Below, piece after piece: positions 1 through 5,024 of a DNA stretch of 5,024 bases. The stretch's first letter is position 1. Each line of letters begins with the position of its first letter. The position numbers were made by a program, and so were the translations under genes. A model generated the notes under the pieces. The model ran no database searches. It had not been told where the DNA came from and saw only the letters and a program-made list of their open reading frames with translations. Origin of the DNA: Erysipelothrix sp. (GTDB lineage Bacteria; Bacillota_I; Bacilli_A; Erysipelotrichales; Erysipelotrichaceae); contig JAAZEC010000025.1 of the NCBI GenBank assembly GCA_012512495.1, positions 1 through 5,024 on the forward strand, written 5' to 3'.

Positions 1-287
1 CTGTCGATTTGATAGCCTCCGGTGGCATCAGAAATCCCCTCGACATGGTGAAGTCATTCGTGTTGGGAGCTAAAGCAATCGGTCTATCCGGTGTCATACT
101 ACAATCAGTCATGTCCGATGGTGTCGAGAAAACCATTCTCATGATTGAAACCTGGCAACAACAGCTTCAAAAGATTATGGCGCTCTTAGGTGCCAAGAAC
201 ATCAATGAGTTAAGACAGACAGATTATCTTCTCGCTCCTGAACTCCATTACTACATTGAACGTAGAAAATCACAGGGTGACCTGTGA
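1..287 (+). CDS. fni: Type 2 isopentenyl-diphosphate delta-isomerase, C-terminal part (5' end outside window)
   Basis: This enzyme interconverts isopentenyl and dimethylallyl diphosphate, the last step that makes the mevalonate pathway usable for isoprenoid synthesis. The type 2 form is a cytosolic TIM-barrel flavoprotein needing reduced FMN and Mg2+. About 94 of the usual 330-350 residues are visible. The reading frame runs in from the edge, with the first complete codon at base 3. The fragment begins VDLIASGGIRNPLDMVKSF and continues with LGAKAIGLSG. The SGGIRNP turn and the following GAKA strand form the FMN-phosphate-binding end of the barrel in this family. The tail LGAKNINELRQTDYLL is also typical of the family C-terminus. 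The TTG at base 9 is an internal Leu codon, not a start. The TGA stop (285-287) lies inside the 3' arm of a terminator hairpin, so this is the last gene of its transcript. Family assignment is firm; upstream partners, possibly mevalonate kinases, cannot be seen. Confidence 0.93.
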   Translation, partial: VDLIASGGIRNPLDMVKSFVLGAKAIGLSGVILQSVMSDGVEKTILMIETWQQQLQKIMALLGAKNINELRQTDYLLAPELHYYIERRKSQGDL

Positions 288-294
288 TTTTTTA
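263..294 (+). terminator. Rho-independent terminator of fni, overlapping its stop codon
   Basis: Arms AAAATCACAGG (266-276) and CCTGTGATTTT (281-291) pair perfectly over 11 bp around a GTGA loop, which fits the stable GNRA tetraloop class. Further A/T and G-T pairs can extend the stem to about 263-294. A run of six T (288-293) follows on the plus strand. The fni stop codon is inside the 3' arm. On the minus strand the hairpin lies 11 bases past the convergent gene's stop and is followed by only TTTT, so it may also serve that gene, less efficiently. Confidence 0.9.
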
Positions 295-301
295 GTAAAC
301 A

Positions 302-1405
302 TTAGAATCTAGCAATCATCGCTACCGGTGACTTGGTAGGCATCATGTCCTCATCGAGTACCAGGACCCTAGATTTTGCTTTTAGGGCCAGCACCGCGAT
401 TTCATTGGATAGGTTATTGCTACGGGATTCATCGACCAAGTAGGTCTGATCCTCCACATTAATGAGTCCATATAGGAAACTATCGTGGCTGATTAATAGC
501 GTATCGACTCTCTTCTCAAGAACCGCAGTTAATACATCCTCAATAAAATCACTCGCACTGCCATTGGCCTGCCCGGTATTGAACTTGTTAACCCAGCCAC
601 TCAATAGGGCTTGGTTATATGGAATCAGTAGGCTTCCCAGCTGTGTGGCTAAATCATCATGGGTGAAGCCCGAGAAATCCATCTTGATACCCTGTTCAAA
701 CAGGAAGTTATTTTCACTTATTTCCCTAAAGGTTTTGTGGTATTCTGGAAGGGCCACGAGAATCAAAGGCAACTTAGAAACCTTCGAGACGTAGTTGTTG
801 ACATACTTATCAACATACTGGAAGTAGCGTAACATGTCCACATCGTCCATGCCACTCTTTCCATCATCCCCCTGCATACGACCACCAGGTGTAGCTGAGA
901 AGTAGCGTTGTCTGGTATCAGTGCCTAGTACCTCATCGGCAGTGATTGGTTCATCATTAGGATAGGGTAGTGGTTCAACTTTGTGGTAAGTACCCTGGAA
1001 GAGCTTGAAGTTTTCACGATTGAGTAACAACAACTGGACTTCATTCAATTGCTGGTAATGCCTGACGAGAGGCAAAATGTAGAAATGGTCCCCAATCGTC
1101 AAGGACGACTTGAGTGTTTCGGGTAGGAAATAGACAACATTCTCGTTAGGACTCATCAAGATAGCCAGTCCCTGTTTGACCTGATCCCAGAATGAAGGAT
1201 CGTCCAGTAATTCGGTGAGCTGGTGTGATTGAGCGACCAACTCGGGGTGCTGCTGATTAAGCGTGCTGATCATGTTCTTTAGATTAATTTGATTCTTGTT
1301 TCTATCCTGGGCAAAAGGTGATGTTTCAAAATAAATAGAAACAAAGGGTCCTTCAGTTTCATCGAAAATGGGATGGTAAAATGATTTCGCAACATTATAG
1401 CGCAT
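302..1405 (-). CDS. Bacterial archaeo-eukaryotic release factor (baeRF)-like protein
   Basis: This 367-residue cytosolic protein has no signal peptide or membrane segment and looks like the baeRF group, bacterial homologues of eRF1/Pelota proposed to act at ribosomes (termination, rescue or quality control) but little tested. The N-terminal domain has VSIYFET followed by DRNKNQINLKNM (about 22-45). The segment VQLLLLNRENFKLFQGTYHKVE (about 123-144) matches the family strand pattern that ends in a short Phe-x-Gly turn. A flexible loop with GGRMQGDDG (174-182) then leads into a helix MLRYFQYVDKYV (191-202). The C-terminal part has PLILVALPEYHKTFREI (213-229) and an L7Ae-like end with VLEKRVDTLLI (295-305) and NEIAVLALKAKSRVLVLDEDMMP (334-356). 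GAGGAGGT just upstream of the ATG (GGAGG at 1411-1415) fixes the start. The gene is convergent with fni and divergent from the oxidoreductase gene. Superfamily membership is likely; the numbered subfamily and the substrate are not settled by eye. Confidence 0.78.
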   Translation of the reverse strand: MRYNVAKSFYHPIFDETEGPFVSIYFETSPFAQDRNKNQINLKNMISTLNQQHPELVAQSHQLTELLDDPSFWDQVKQGLAILMSPNENVVYFLPETLKSSLTIGDHFYILPLVRHYQQLNEVQLLLLNRENFKLFQGTYHKVEPLPYPNDEPITADEVLGTDTRQRYFSATPGGRMQGDDGKSGMDDVDMLRYFQYVDKYVNNYVSKVSKLPLILVALPEYHKTFREISENNFLFEQGIKMDFSGFTHDDLATQLGSLLIPYNQALLSGWVNKFNTGQANGSASDFIEDVLTAVLEKRVDTLLISHDSFLYGLINVEDQTYLVDESRSNNLSNEIAVLALKAKSRVLVLDEDMMPTKSPVAMIARF

Positions 1406-1410
1406 AGTGA

Positions 1411-1417
1411 CCTCCTC
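1411..1417 (-). promoter_or_regulatory. Ribosome binding site of the baeRF-like gene
   Basis: Read on the minus strand, GAGGAGG lies five bases before the ATG at 1405-1403. This near-complete anti-16S match supports that start and suggests efficient translation. Confidence 0.85.
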
Positions 1418-1450
1418 TATGATTCTGTGTTCTACTATTTATTACACTTT

Positions 1451-1478
1451 ACCATATTGAGCGTCCTGTCTCAATCAA
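1451..1478 (-). promoter_or_regulatory. Weak candidate promoter for the baeRF-like gene, containing an inverted repeat
   Basis: On the minus strand TTGATT (1478-1473) and TATGGT (1456-1451) are separated by 16 bases, each matching four of six consensus positions for a sigma-A-type promoter. The perfect inverted repeat ATTGAG (1456-1461) / CTCAAT (1470-1475), with an 8-base spacer, falls almost exactly between these elements, where a repressor site would be expected. It also lies 25 bases upstream of the divergent oxidoreductase start. A 6-bp repeat is short enough to occur by chance. I see no equally good plus-strand promoter in the 95-base spacer. Confidence 0.25.
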
Positions 1479-1485
1479 ACAACTT

Positions 1486-1492
1486 AAGGAGA
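1486..1492 (+). promoter_or_regulatory. Ribosome binding site of the oxidoreductase gene
   Basis: AAGGAGA lies eight bases before the ATG at 1501. It is a strong Shine-Dalgarno match at normal spacing and decides this start. Confidence 0.85.
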
Positions 1493-1500
1493 ATTCGATT

Positions 1501-2409
1501 ATGATTCACTGGGGTATTATCGGTTATGGCAATATTGCTAGACGCTTTCGCGCCTCCCTCAATAACAGCCAACGAGGGAAATTGGTTGCGATTGCTTCGC
1601 ACTCGTATACAGACAAAGACGAGGTTACGATCTATCGTGACTACCTCTCTTTATTGGAGGATGAACAGGTCGACGCTGTCTATGTGGCACTGCCACACAA
1701 GGATCACGCCCCCATTAGTAAGCTAGCCTTACACTATGGGAAGGCTGTTTTATGTGAGAAACCTGCTAGCCTCGATCTACCTTCACTCAAAGAAGTGGTA
1801 GCTCTCTCTCAATCAAAGAATCTTCTCTACATGGAAGCTTTGAAGACTCGTTTCATTCCGGCCATTGATGCGCTGAAGAAACTATTGAAGGATGTGAAAA
1901 TTTACAGTATTACCGCCTCATTTTGTGATAATGAGGTTTATAGAAATGACTCCTATATCTATGATCCGATTCAAGGGGGCGCCATCTACGATGTCGCAAG
2001 CTATCCTTTAGGATTCTGTTTGGACTTCGTAAACAGTGAAGTCGTAGACATCCAGACAGAGAAGAACGAGTTTGATATGTATTTCAAGACGAAGCTAGTC
2101 CTCGCAGATGGAAGCTACCTCATCGTCGAAGGGGCCAAGGATCGAAGTAAACCCCGTGTCGCCATCATTGAGTGCGAGCTGGGAACCATTGAAGTCCCCA
2201 TGTTTAATCGCCCTGATTCTTTCTTACTCAGTAACAAAGCCTTCCATTATCCGCTAGAAGGTGATGATATGAGTTATGAGATAGAGGCTTTCCATGATAG
2301 TTACTTGAAAAAAGAGTTCCAACACTATAGAATGACTCATAGGGATTCTCTGGATATTATGGGAATCATTGAAACAATGAAGAGGGAACACTATGAAAAT
2401 CAAGATTAG
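1501..2409 (+). CDS. Gfo/Idh/MocA-family NAD(P)-dependent oxidoreductase
   Basis: This 302-residue cytosolic dehydrogenase probably oxidises or reduces a sugar, cyclitol or diol hydroxyl with NAD(P). The N-terminal Rossmann domain opens with WGIIGYGNIARRF, whose G8-x-G10-x-x-A13 turn binds the dinucleotide. VDAVYVALPHKDHA (57-70) is the usual strand before the active site. The family signature EKPAS (86-90) supplies the putative catalytic Lys87. MEALKTRFIPAI (111-122) and GGAIYDVASYPL (159-170) resemble the dihydrodiol-dehydrogenase-like branch, in which an Asp and a Tyr (here D164 and Y168) complete the site. The C-terminal half is the alpha/beta substrate domain. Length is slightly below the common 320-340. 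The gene starts at an ATG with AAGGAGA upstream and runs into degV with a 17-base overlap, so the two are almost certainly co-transcribed and translationally linked. The substrate cannot be told from sequence, because paralogues in this family differ widely. Confidence 0.92.
   Translation: MIHWGIIGYGNIARRFRASLNNSQRGKLVAIASHSYTDKDEVTIYRDYLSLLEDEQVDAVYVALPHKDHAPISKLALHYGKAVLCEKPASLDLPSLKEVVALSQSKNLLYMEALKTRFIPAIDALKKLLKDVKIYSITASFCDNEVYRNDSYIYDPIQGGAIYDVASYPLGFCLDFVNSEVVDIQTEKNEFDMYFKTKLVLADGSYLIVEGAKDRSKPRVAIIECELGTIEVPMFNRPDSFLLSNKAFHYPLEGDDMSYEIEAFHDSYLKKEFQHYRMTHRDSLDIMGIIETMKREHYENQD
2381..2386 (+). promoter_or_regulatory. Ribosome binding site of degV inside the oxidoreductase gene
   Basis: AGAGGG sits six bases before the ATG at 2393 and lies within the last codons of the upstream gene. 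It supports the overlapping degV start and suggests that ribosomes finishing the oxidoreductase can re-initiate on degV. Confidence 0.75.
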
Positions 2410-3232
2410 CGCAGATAGCACCATTGATTTGCCAAAAGAACTCATTCAAAAACATGACATCGCCATCAGCCCGTTGACGATCAGTTTAAACAACAAGAAT
2501 TATCGCGACACAATCGACATCGAAGTCGACGACATCTACCAAGCAGTCGACGCCGGTTCTGAGGTGCCCAAGACCTCTGCCGTCAACGTGTATGAATACA
2601 TTCAATTATTCGAACAGTTCAAAGACTATGACAAAGTCATTCACTTCAGCCTAGGCTCTCTGTTTTCTTCTTCGCATCAAAACGCGCTGTTGGCTGCTTC
2701 GGAGTTTGAGAACGTGGAAGTGATCGACACAGAAAACCTATCCGCTGGAAGTGGCCTACTCGTCCTAAAAGCAGTCGAGCTCCGTGAAAAGGGACAGAGT
2801 GCCGATGAGATAGTCACAGAAATCCGTTCCCTACTACCCAAGGTTAAGGTCAGTTTCATGGTCGATACCCTGGAGTACATGAGAAAGGGTGGACGGATTG
2901 GTTCCTTGACCCAACAGAGTGTGGAGTCCATGAAAATACATCCGGTCATTTCCGTCGTCAATGGGAAAATGAAAATAGGGAAACTGATCCATGGTTCACT
3001 CAAGCGCTCACTCTTGAAATACTGTGTAGCCATCTTGGAGAACAAGGAAAAATTCAGTTCCGATCGTCTCATCATCGCTCATAGTGGCTTGGATCAAGCG
3101 CTACTAGACGAAGTAATTAATAAAGTAAAAGAAGCCAACTACTTTGACGAAATCATCGTCACTAGAGCTGGCAGTACCATTTCAACCCATAGCGGTCCCA
3201 ATACGCTTGGCATCCTAGGAATCCTAAAGTAA
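2393..3232 (+). CDS. degV: DegV family fatty-acid-binding protein
   Basis: DegV/FakB proteins hold a free fatty acid in a tunnel and, in Bacillota, present it to the kinase FakA to make acyl phosphate for phospholipid synthesis. The 279 residues match the usual 275-290. Family landmarks are in order: DSTIDLP (8-14), KTSAVN (60-65) at the carboxylate-binding site usually written TSQPS, the helix start SSSHQNA (92-98) in place of the common SGTYxSA, VIDTENLSAGSGLLV (110-124), DTLEYMRKGGRIG (158-170), and STISTHSGP (261-269) corresponding to the common VIGTHTGPG. Thr61, Ser62, His266 and Gly268-Pro269 are kept, so ligand binding looks intact, but several neighbouring residues differ from the textbook form. 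The gene overlaps the oxidoreductase by 17 bases and ends in a hairpin. No fakA-like gene is in the window. Many genomes carry several DegV paralogues of differing acyl preference; which one this is cannot be told. Confidence 0.93.
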   Translation: MKIKISADSTIDLPKELIQKHDIAISPLTISLNNKNYRDTIDIEVDDIYQAVDAGSEVPKTSAVNVYEYIQLFEQFKDYDKVIHFSLGSLFSSSHQNALLAASEFENVEVIDTENLSAGSGLLVLKAVELREKGQSADEIVTEIRSLLPKVKVSFMVDTLEYMRKGGRIGSLTQQSVESMKIHPVISVVNGKMKIGKLIHGSLKRSLLKYCVAILENKEKFSSDRLIIAHSGLDQALLDEVINKVKEANYFDEIIVTRAGSTISTHSGPNTLGILGILK

Positions 3233-3255
3233 TCACTCATCTGGTTACTTTTTTT
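3226..3255 (+). terminator. Candidate Rho-independent terminator of the oxidoreductase-degV unit
   Basis: AAAGTAATC (3226-3234) can pair with GGTTACTTT (3243-3251): nine pairs including one T-G, around an 8-base loop. A run of seven T (3249-3255) begins in the 3' arm. The degV stop TAA (3230-3232) is inside the 5' arm. The stem is AT-rich, so termination may be partial and some read-through into gnd is plausible. Confidence 0.6.
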
Positions 3256-3282
3256 GTGATTAAAGATTCTGTGACGTATAAT
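3254..3282 (+). promoter_or_regulatory. Sigma-A-type promoter for gnd-zwf
   Basis: TTGTGA (3254-3259) and a perfect TATAAT (3277-3282) are separated by 17 bases, the optimal spacing. Transcription should begin near 3289, giving a leader of about 20 bases just long enough for the ribosome binding site. The -35 element abuts the T-run of the degV terminator and is overlapped by one arm of a second inverted repeat (TAATCAC 3230-3236 / GTGATTA 3256-3262). Confidence 0.72.
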
Positions 3283-3292
3283 AAACATATCA

Positions 3293-3303
3293 AAGAGAAG
3301 GAG
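3293..3303 (+). promoter_or_regulatory. Ribosome binding site that fixes the gnd start at 3310
   Basis: AGAAGGAG at about 3296-3303 lies six bases before the ATG at 3310. An upstream in-frame GTG at 3256 lies within the promoter itself, has no such site, and would add 18 residues before the conserved Rossmann start. The shorter protein is therefore chosen. Confidence 0.85.
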
Positions 3304-3309
3304 TATCGT

Positions 3310-4701
3310 ATGAATCATATAGGAGTTATAGGAATGGCCGTCATGGGCCGTAACATTGCCCAGAACATGGTCAATCACGGTTATAAGGTTGCCGTGTTCA
3401 ATCGCACCCATTCAGTGACCTTAGAAGCAATCGAACAATTCAATCAACTAGAGGGCTATGAAAGCCTGGAATCCTTTGTCCAGTCCCTGGAAGTCCCCCG
3501 CAAGATCTTGTTGATGGTCAAAGCCGGCCAACCAGTCGACGCTTTCATCGACAAGCTCATCCCCTTACTAGAGAAGGGCGATCTCATTATTGACGGTGGT
3601 AATTCCAACTACCAGGATACGATCGTTCGCCACCAAAGAGTCACAACACTAGGTCTAAACTACCTAGGACTAGGAGTCTCTGGTGGAGAAGAGGGAGCCC
3701 TCGAAGGACCAGCCCTCATGCCTGGTGGGGATTTGGACGGTTATCACTTGGTGGAACCTCTATTAAAGGATATCGCGGCAGTAGCCTATGGTGAACCCTG
3801 TGTCTCCTACATTGGCAATGATGGGGCAGGACATTATGTCAAAATGGTCCACAATGGCATCGAGTACGGGGATATGCAGCTGATTGGGGAGGCATACCAC
3901 CTACTGAAAAGTGTCGGTGGTTTAAGTAACGATGAACTGGCAGACGTCTTCACCCAGTGGAACAAGGGTGAACTGGATTCCTATCTGATTGAAATTACTT
4001 CAGAGATTTTCCGTGTCAAAGATGGTAACAACTATCTGATCGATATGATTCTCGACAAAGCCGGCCAAAAAGGTACCGGTAAGTGGACCGTAGAGGCTTC
4101 ACTTGATCTAGGCGTCAATACGTCATTAATCACCTCGGCCGTCTATGCGCGTTTCATTTCTTCCATCAAAGAGGAGCGAGTCCGTGCCCAAAGCATCTTA
4201 CCAGGGGTCGATCACGTTGTCATCAGCGAGAAGGAAGTCTTTATTGAAAAGGTCAGACGTGCTCTTTATCTATCGAAAATTATGAGCTATGCTCAAGGAT
4301 TCGATTTGTTAGCGAAAGCAGCGATTGAGAATAATTGGAGCTTAAGCTTCGCCAACATTGCCCGCGGTTTCCGTGGGGGTTGTATCATTCGTGCCAAGTT
4401 CTTGAACAGGATCGCAGAGGCCTACGAGAAGAATCCTCAGCTAGATAACCTGTTGTTGGATGAAACCTTCGTCAGTACGATTAAAGACTACCAAAGTGAC
4501 TGGCGTGAAATTGTCTCGATCGCCAGCCTGAATGGCATCTCACTGGGTGCCCATAGCAGCGCATTGAGCTATTATGACTCTTATCGAAGTGGACGCTTGC
4601 CAGCCAACTTGATACAAGCACAACGGGACTATTTCGGAGCCCATACATTTGAGAGAGTCGATAAAGAAGGGGTGTATCATTATGACTGGATTGGACAGTA
4701 A
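3310..4701 (+). CDS. gnd: 6-phosphogluconate dehydrogenase, decarboxylating
   Basis: This enzyme oxidatively decarboxylates 6-phosphogluconate to ribulose 5-phosphate and CO2, normally producing NADPH, as the third step of the oxidative pentose phosphate pathway. It is cytosolic and usually a homodimer. The 463 residues fit the 465-480 typical of the long form. The Rossmann start IGVIGMAVMGRNIA (4-17) is followed by NRT (31-33), whose Arg-Thr pair reads the NADP 2'-phosphate. IDGGNSNYQDT (94-104), GVSGGEEGA (122-130) and KMVHNGIEYGDMQ (178-190) form the active site; K178 and E185 match the catalytic Lys and Glu of the sheep enzyme. QKGTGKWT (253-260) and RDYFGAHTFER (439-449) contribute further substrate contacts, with R439 and H445 supplied from the C-terminal tail. 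No key residue is missing. It has its own promoter and overlaps zwf by 20 bases. Symbol gndA is also used for this gene. Confidence 0.97.
   Translation: MNHIGVIGMAVMGRNIAQNMVNHGYKVAVFNRTHSVTLEAIEQFNQLEGYESLESFVQSLEVPRKILLMVKAGQPVDAFIDKLIPLLEKGDLIIDGGNSNYQDTIVRHQRVTTLGLNYLGLGVSGGEEGALEGPALMPGGDLDGYHLVEPLLKDIAAVAYGEPCVSYIGNDGAGHYVKMVHNGIEYGDMQLIGEAYHLLKSVGGLSNDELADVFTQWNKGELDSYLIEITSEIFRVKDGNNYLIDMILDKAGQKGTGKWTVEASLDLGVNTSLITSAVYARFISSIKEERVRAQSILPGVDHVVISEKEVFIEKVRRALYLSKIMSYAQGFDLLAKAAIENNWSLSFANIARGFRGGCIIRAKFLNRIAEAYEKNPQLDNLLLDETFVSTIKDYQSDWREIVSIASLNGISLGAHSSALSYYDSYRSGRLPANLIQAQRDYFGAHTFERVDKEGVYHYDWIGQ
4666..4673 (+). promoter_or_regulatory. Ribosome binding site of zwf inside gnd
   Basis: GAAGGGGT, within the last codons of gnd, lies about nine bases before the ATG at 4682. 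It supports a zwf start upstream of the gnd stop and translational coupling of the pair. Confidence 0.65.
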
Positions 4702-5024
4702 CCATCCCAATGTTTTTGTGATCTTTGGCGGAACGGGCGATCTAACTTATCGCAAGTTATTGCCAGCTTTCTATGACTTGGTCTTACAAGGTGTCTTCGA
4801 TGCCAACAATCTAAAAATCGTCATCATCGGCAGACGGGACTACAATTCACAGACCTTTCTAGAGCGAGCACTGACGGGAATTGAAGCCAATGCTCGCTTT
4901 AAGAAAGAAGACTTAGAGGCTAAACAGAAGCTGTCTCAGATGGTGTCCTACTATAAGATGGACTACCATGACTTGGCTTCATATGCTGGGTTGAGAGAGT
5001 ACTTAAGTAGCCTATTTGAAACAG
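4682..5024 (+). CDS. zwf: Glucose-6-phosphate 1-dehydrogenase, N-terminal part (3' end outside window)
   Basis: This enzyme oxidises glucose 6-phosphate to 6-phosphogluconolactone with NADP, the committed step of the oxidative pentose phosphate pathway. About 114 of the usual 480-510 residues are present, and the frame is open to the window edge. The opening NVFVIFGGTGDLTYRKLLP (10-28) carries the family's dinucleotide-binding fingerprint, GxTGDLxxRKLxP. The second strand, LKIVIIGRRDYN (44-55), ends in an Arg pair of the sort that contacts the NADP 2'-phosphate in relatives. The stretch from 55 to 114 fits the expected helix-strand pattern (for example VSYYKMDYHD) without a strong motif; the His-containing substrate site lies beyond the edge. 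The ATG at 4682 has GAAGGGGT upstream and overlaps the gnd stop by 20 bases in another frame, so the order is gnd then zwf in one transcript. No frame break is seen. Confidence 0.96.
   Translation, partial: MTGLDSNHPNVFVIFGGTGDLTYRKLLPAFYDLVLQGVFDANNLKIVIIGRRDYNSQTFLERALTGIEANARFKKEDLEAKQKLSQMVSYYKMDYHDLASYAGLREYLSSLFET

Noticed and set aside
462..794. Plus-strand open frame of 110 codons opposite the baeRF-like gene
   Set aside because: It lies wholly within a well-supported gene on the other strand, has no recognisable domain, and its composition reads like an antisense shadow.
1526..1726. Short plus-strand frame inside the oxidoreductase gene
   Set aside because: It is an out-of-frame shadow of the Rossmann domain coding region with no ribosome binding site.
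2254..2445. Minus-strand 63-codon frame across the oxidoreductase-degV junction, with a hydrophobic middle
   Set aside because: The hydrophobic stretch made a small membrane protein worth considering, but the frame covers the coding overlap of two real genes and lacks a credible start signal.
2677..3075. Minus-strand open frame of 132 codons opposite degV
   Set aside because: It is antisense to a clear DegV coding sequence, has no family motif or convincing ribosome binding site, and its Ser/Arg-rich translation is typical of a shadow frame.
3256..3309. An in-frame GTG start giving gnd 18 extra N-terminal residues
   Set aside because: The stretch overlaps the -35 and -10 elements of the gnd promoter and has no ribosome binding site. 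The ATG at 3310 has AGAAGGAG at the right distance and begins exactly at the conserved Rossmann strand.
3139..3411. Minus-strand open frame spanning the degV-gnd spacer
   Set aside because: It crosses the promoter, the terminator and the ends of two established genes, and its protein resembles nothing I recognise. It is most simply a chance frame.
1680..3545. Repeated GTCGAC palindromes in the oxidoreductase, degV and gnd genes, considered as a regulatory or uptake signal
   Set aside because: The copies fall in coding sequence, mostly at Val-Asp codon pairs, without regular spacing or shared flanks, so codon choice explains them.
4481..4705. Minus-strand 74-codon frame opposite the end of gnd
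   Set aside because: It is antisense to the conserved C-terminal tail of 6-phosphogluconate dehydrogenase, and no motif or start signal supports it.
1..5024. Possible mobile element, CRISPR array, tRNA, riboswitch or defence island
   Set aside because: No transposase or integrase motif, direct-repeat array, cloverleaf or long structured leader is visible. The longest stretch without a gene is 95 bases.

Overview
The window is a compact, gene-dense piece of bacterial chromosome. It most likely comes from a low-to-mid GC member of the Bacillota, possibly a lactic-acid-bacterium or Erysipelotrichia-like lineage. The support is strong AGGAG-type ribosome binding sites, U-tailed hairpin terminators, a type 2 (FMN) isopentenyl-diphosphate isomerase, a DegV protein and a 463-residue 6-phosphogluconate dehydrogenase. 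The genus cannot be fixed from the sequence alone. The standard bacterial code fits: TGA ends the first gene and is not read through in frame elsewhere.

Layout. Positions 1-287 (+) hold the C-terminal end of the type 2 isopentenyl-diphosphate isomerase (fni), closed by a very good hairpin terminator that contains the stop codon. Convergent to it, 302-1405 (-) encodes a 367-residue protein of the bacterial archaeo-eukaryotic release factor (baeRF) type, an eRF1-like family still poorly characterised. A 95-base divergent spacer with a small inverted repeat separates it from a two-gene plus-strand unit: a Gfo/Idh/MocA-family NAD(P)-dependent oxidoreductase (1501-2409), overlapped by 17 bases by a DegV-family fatty-acid-binding protein (2393-3232). 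A short hairpin at the degV stop codon and a good sigma-70/sigma-A-type promoter sharing the same spacer lead to gnd (3310-4701, 6-phosphogluconate dehydrogenase). Gnd is overlapped by 20 bases by zwf (4682 to the window end, glucose-6-phosphate dehydrogenase, cut by the window edge).

How the genes relate. Zwf and Gnd are the two NADPH-producing dehydrogenases of the oxidative pentose phosphate pathway and are evidently co-transcribed. The isomerase belongs to the mevalonate route to isoprenoids and needs reduced FMN. DegV is a fatty-acid carrier for phospholipid synthesis in Bacillota. A redox and lipid-precursor theme is possible, but it is an inference from adjacency only.

No mobile element, CRISPR array, RNA gene or recognisable defence system is present. 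Almost every base is accounted for by conserved housekeeping-type genes. The least understood item is the baeRF-like protein, which carries a GGRMQG loop reminiscent of release-factor catalytic loops.
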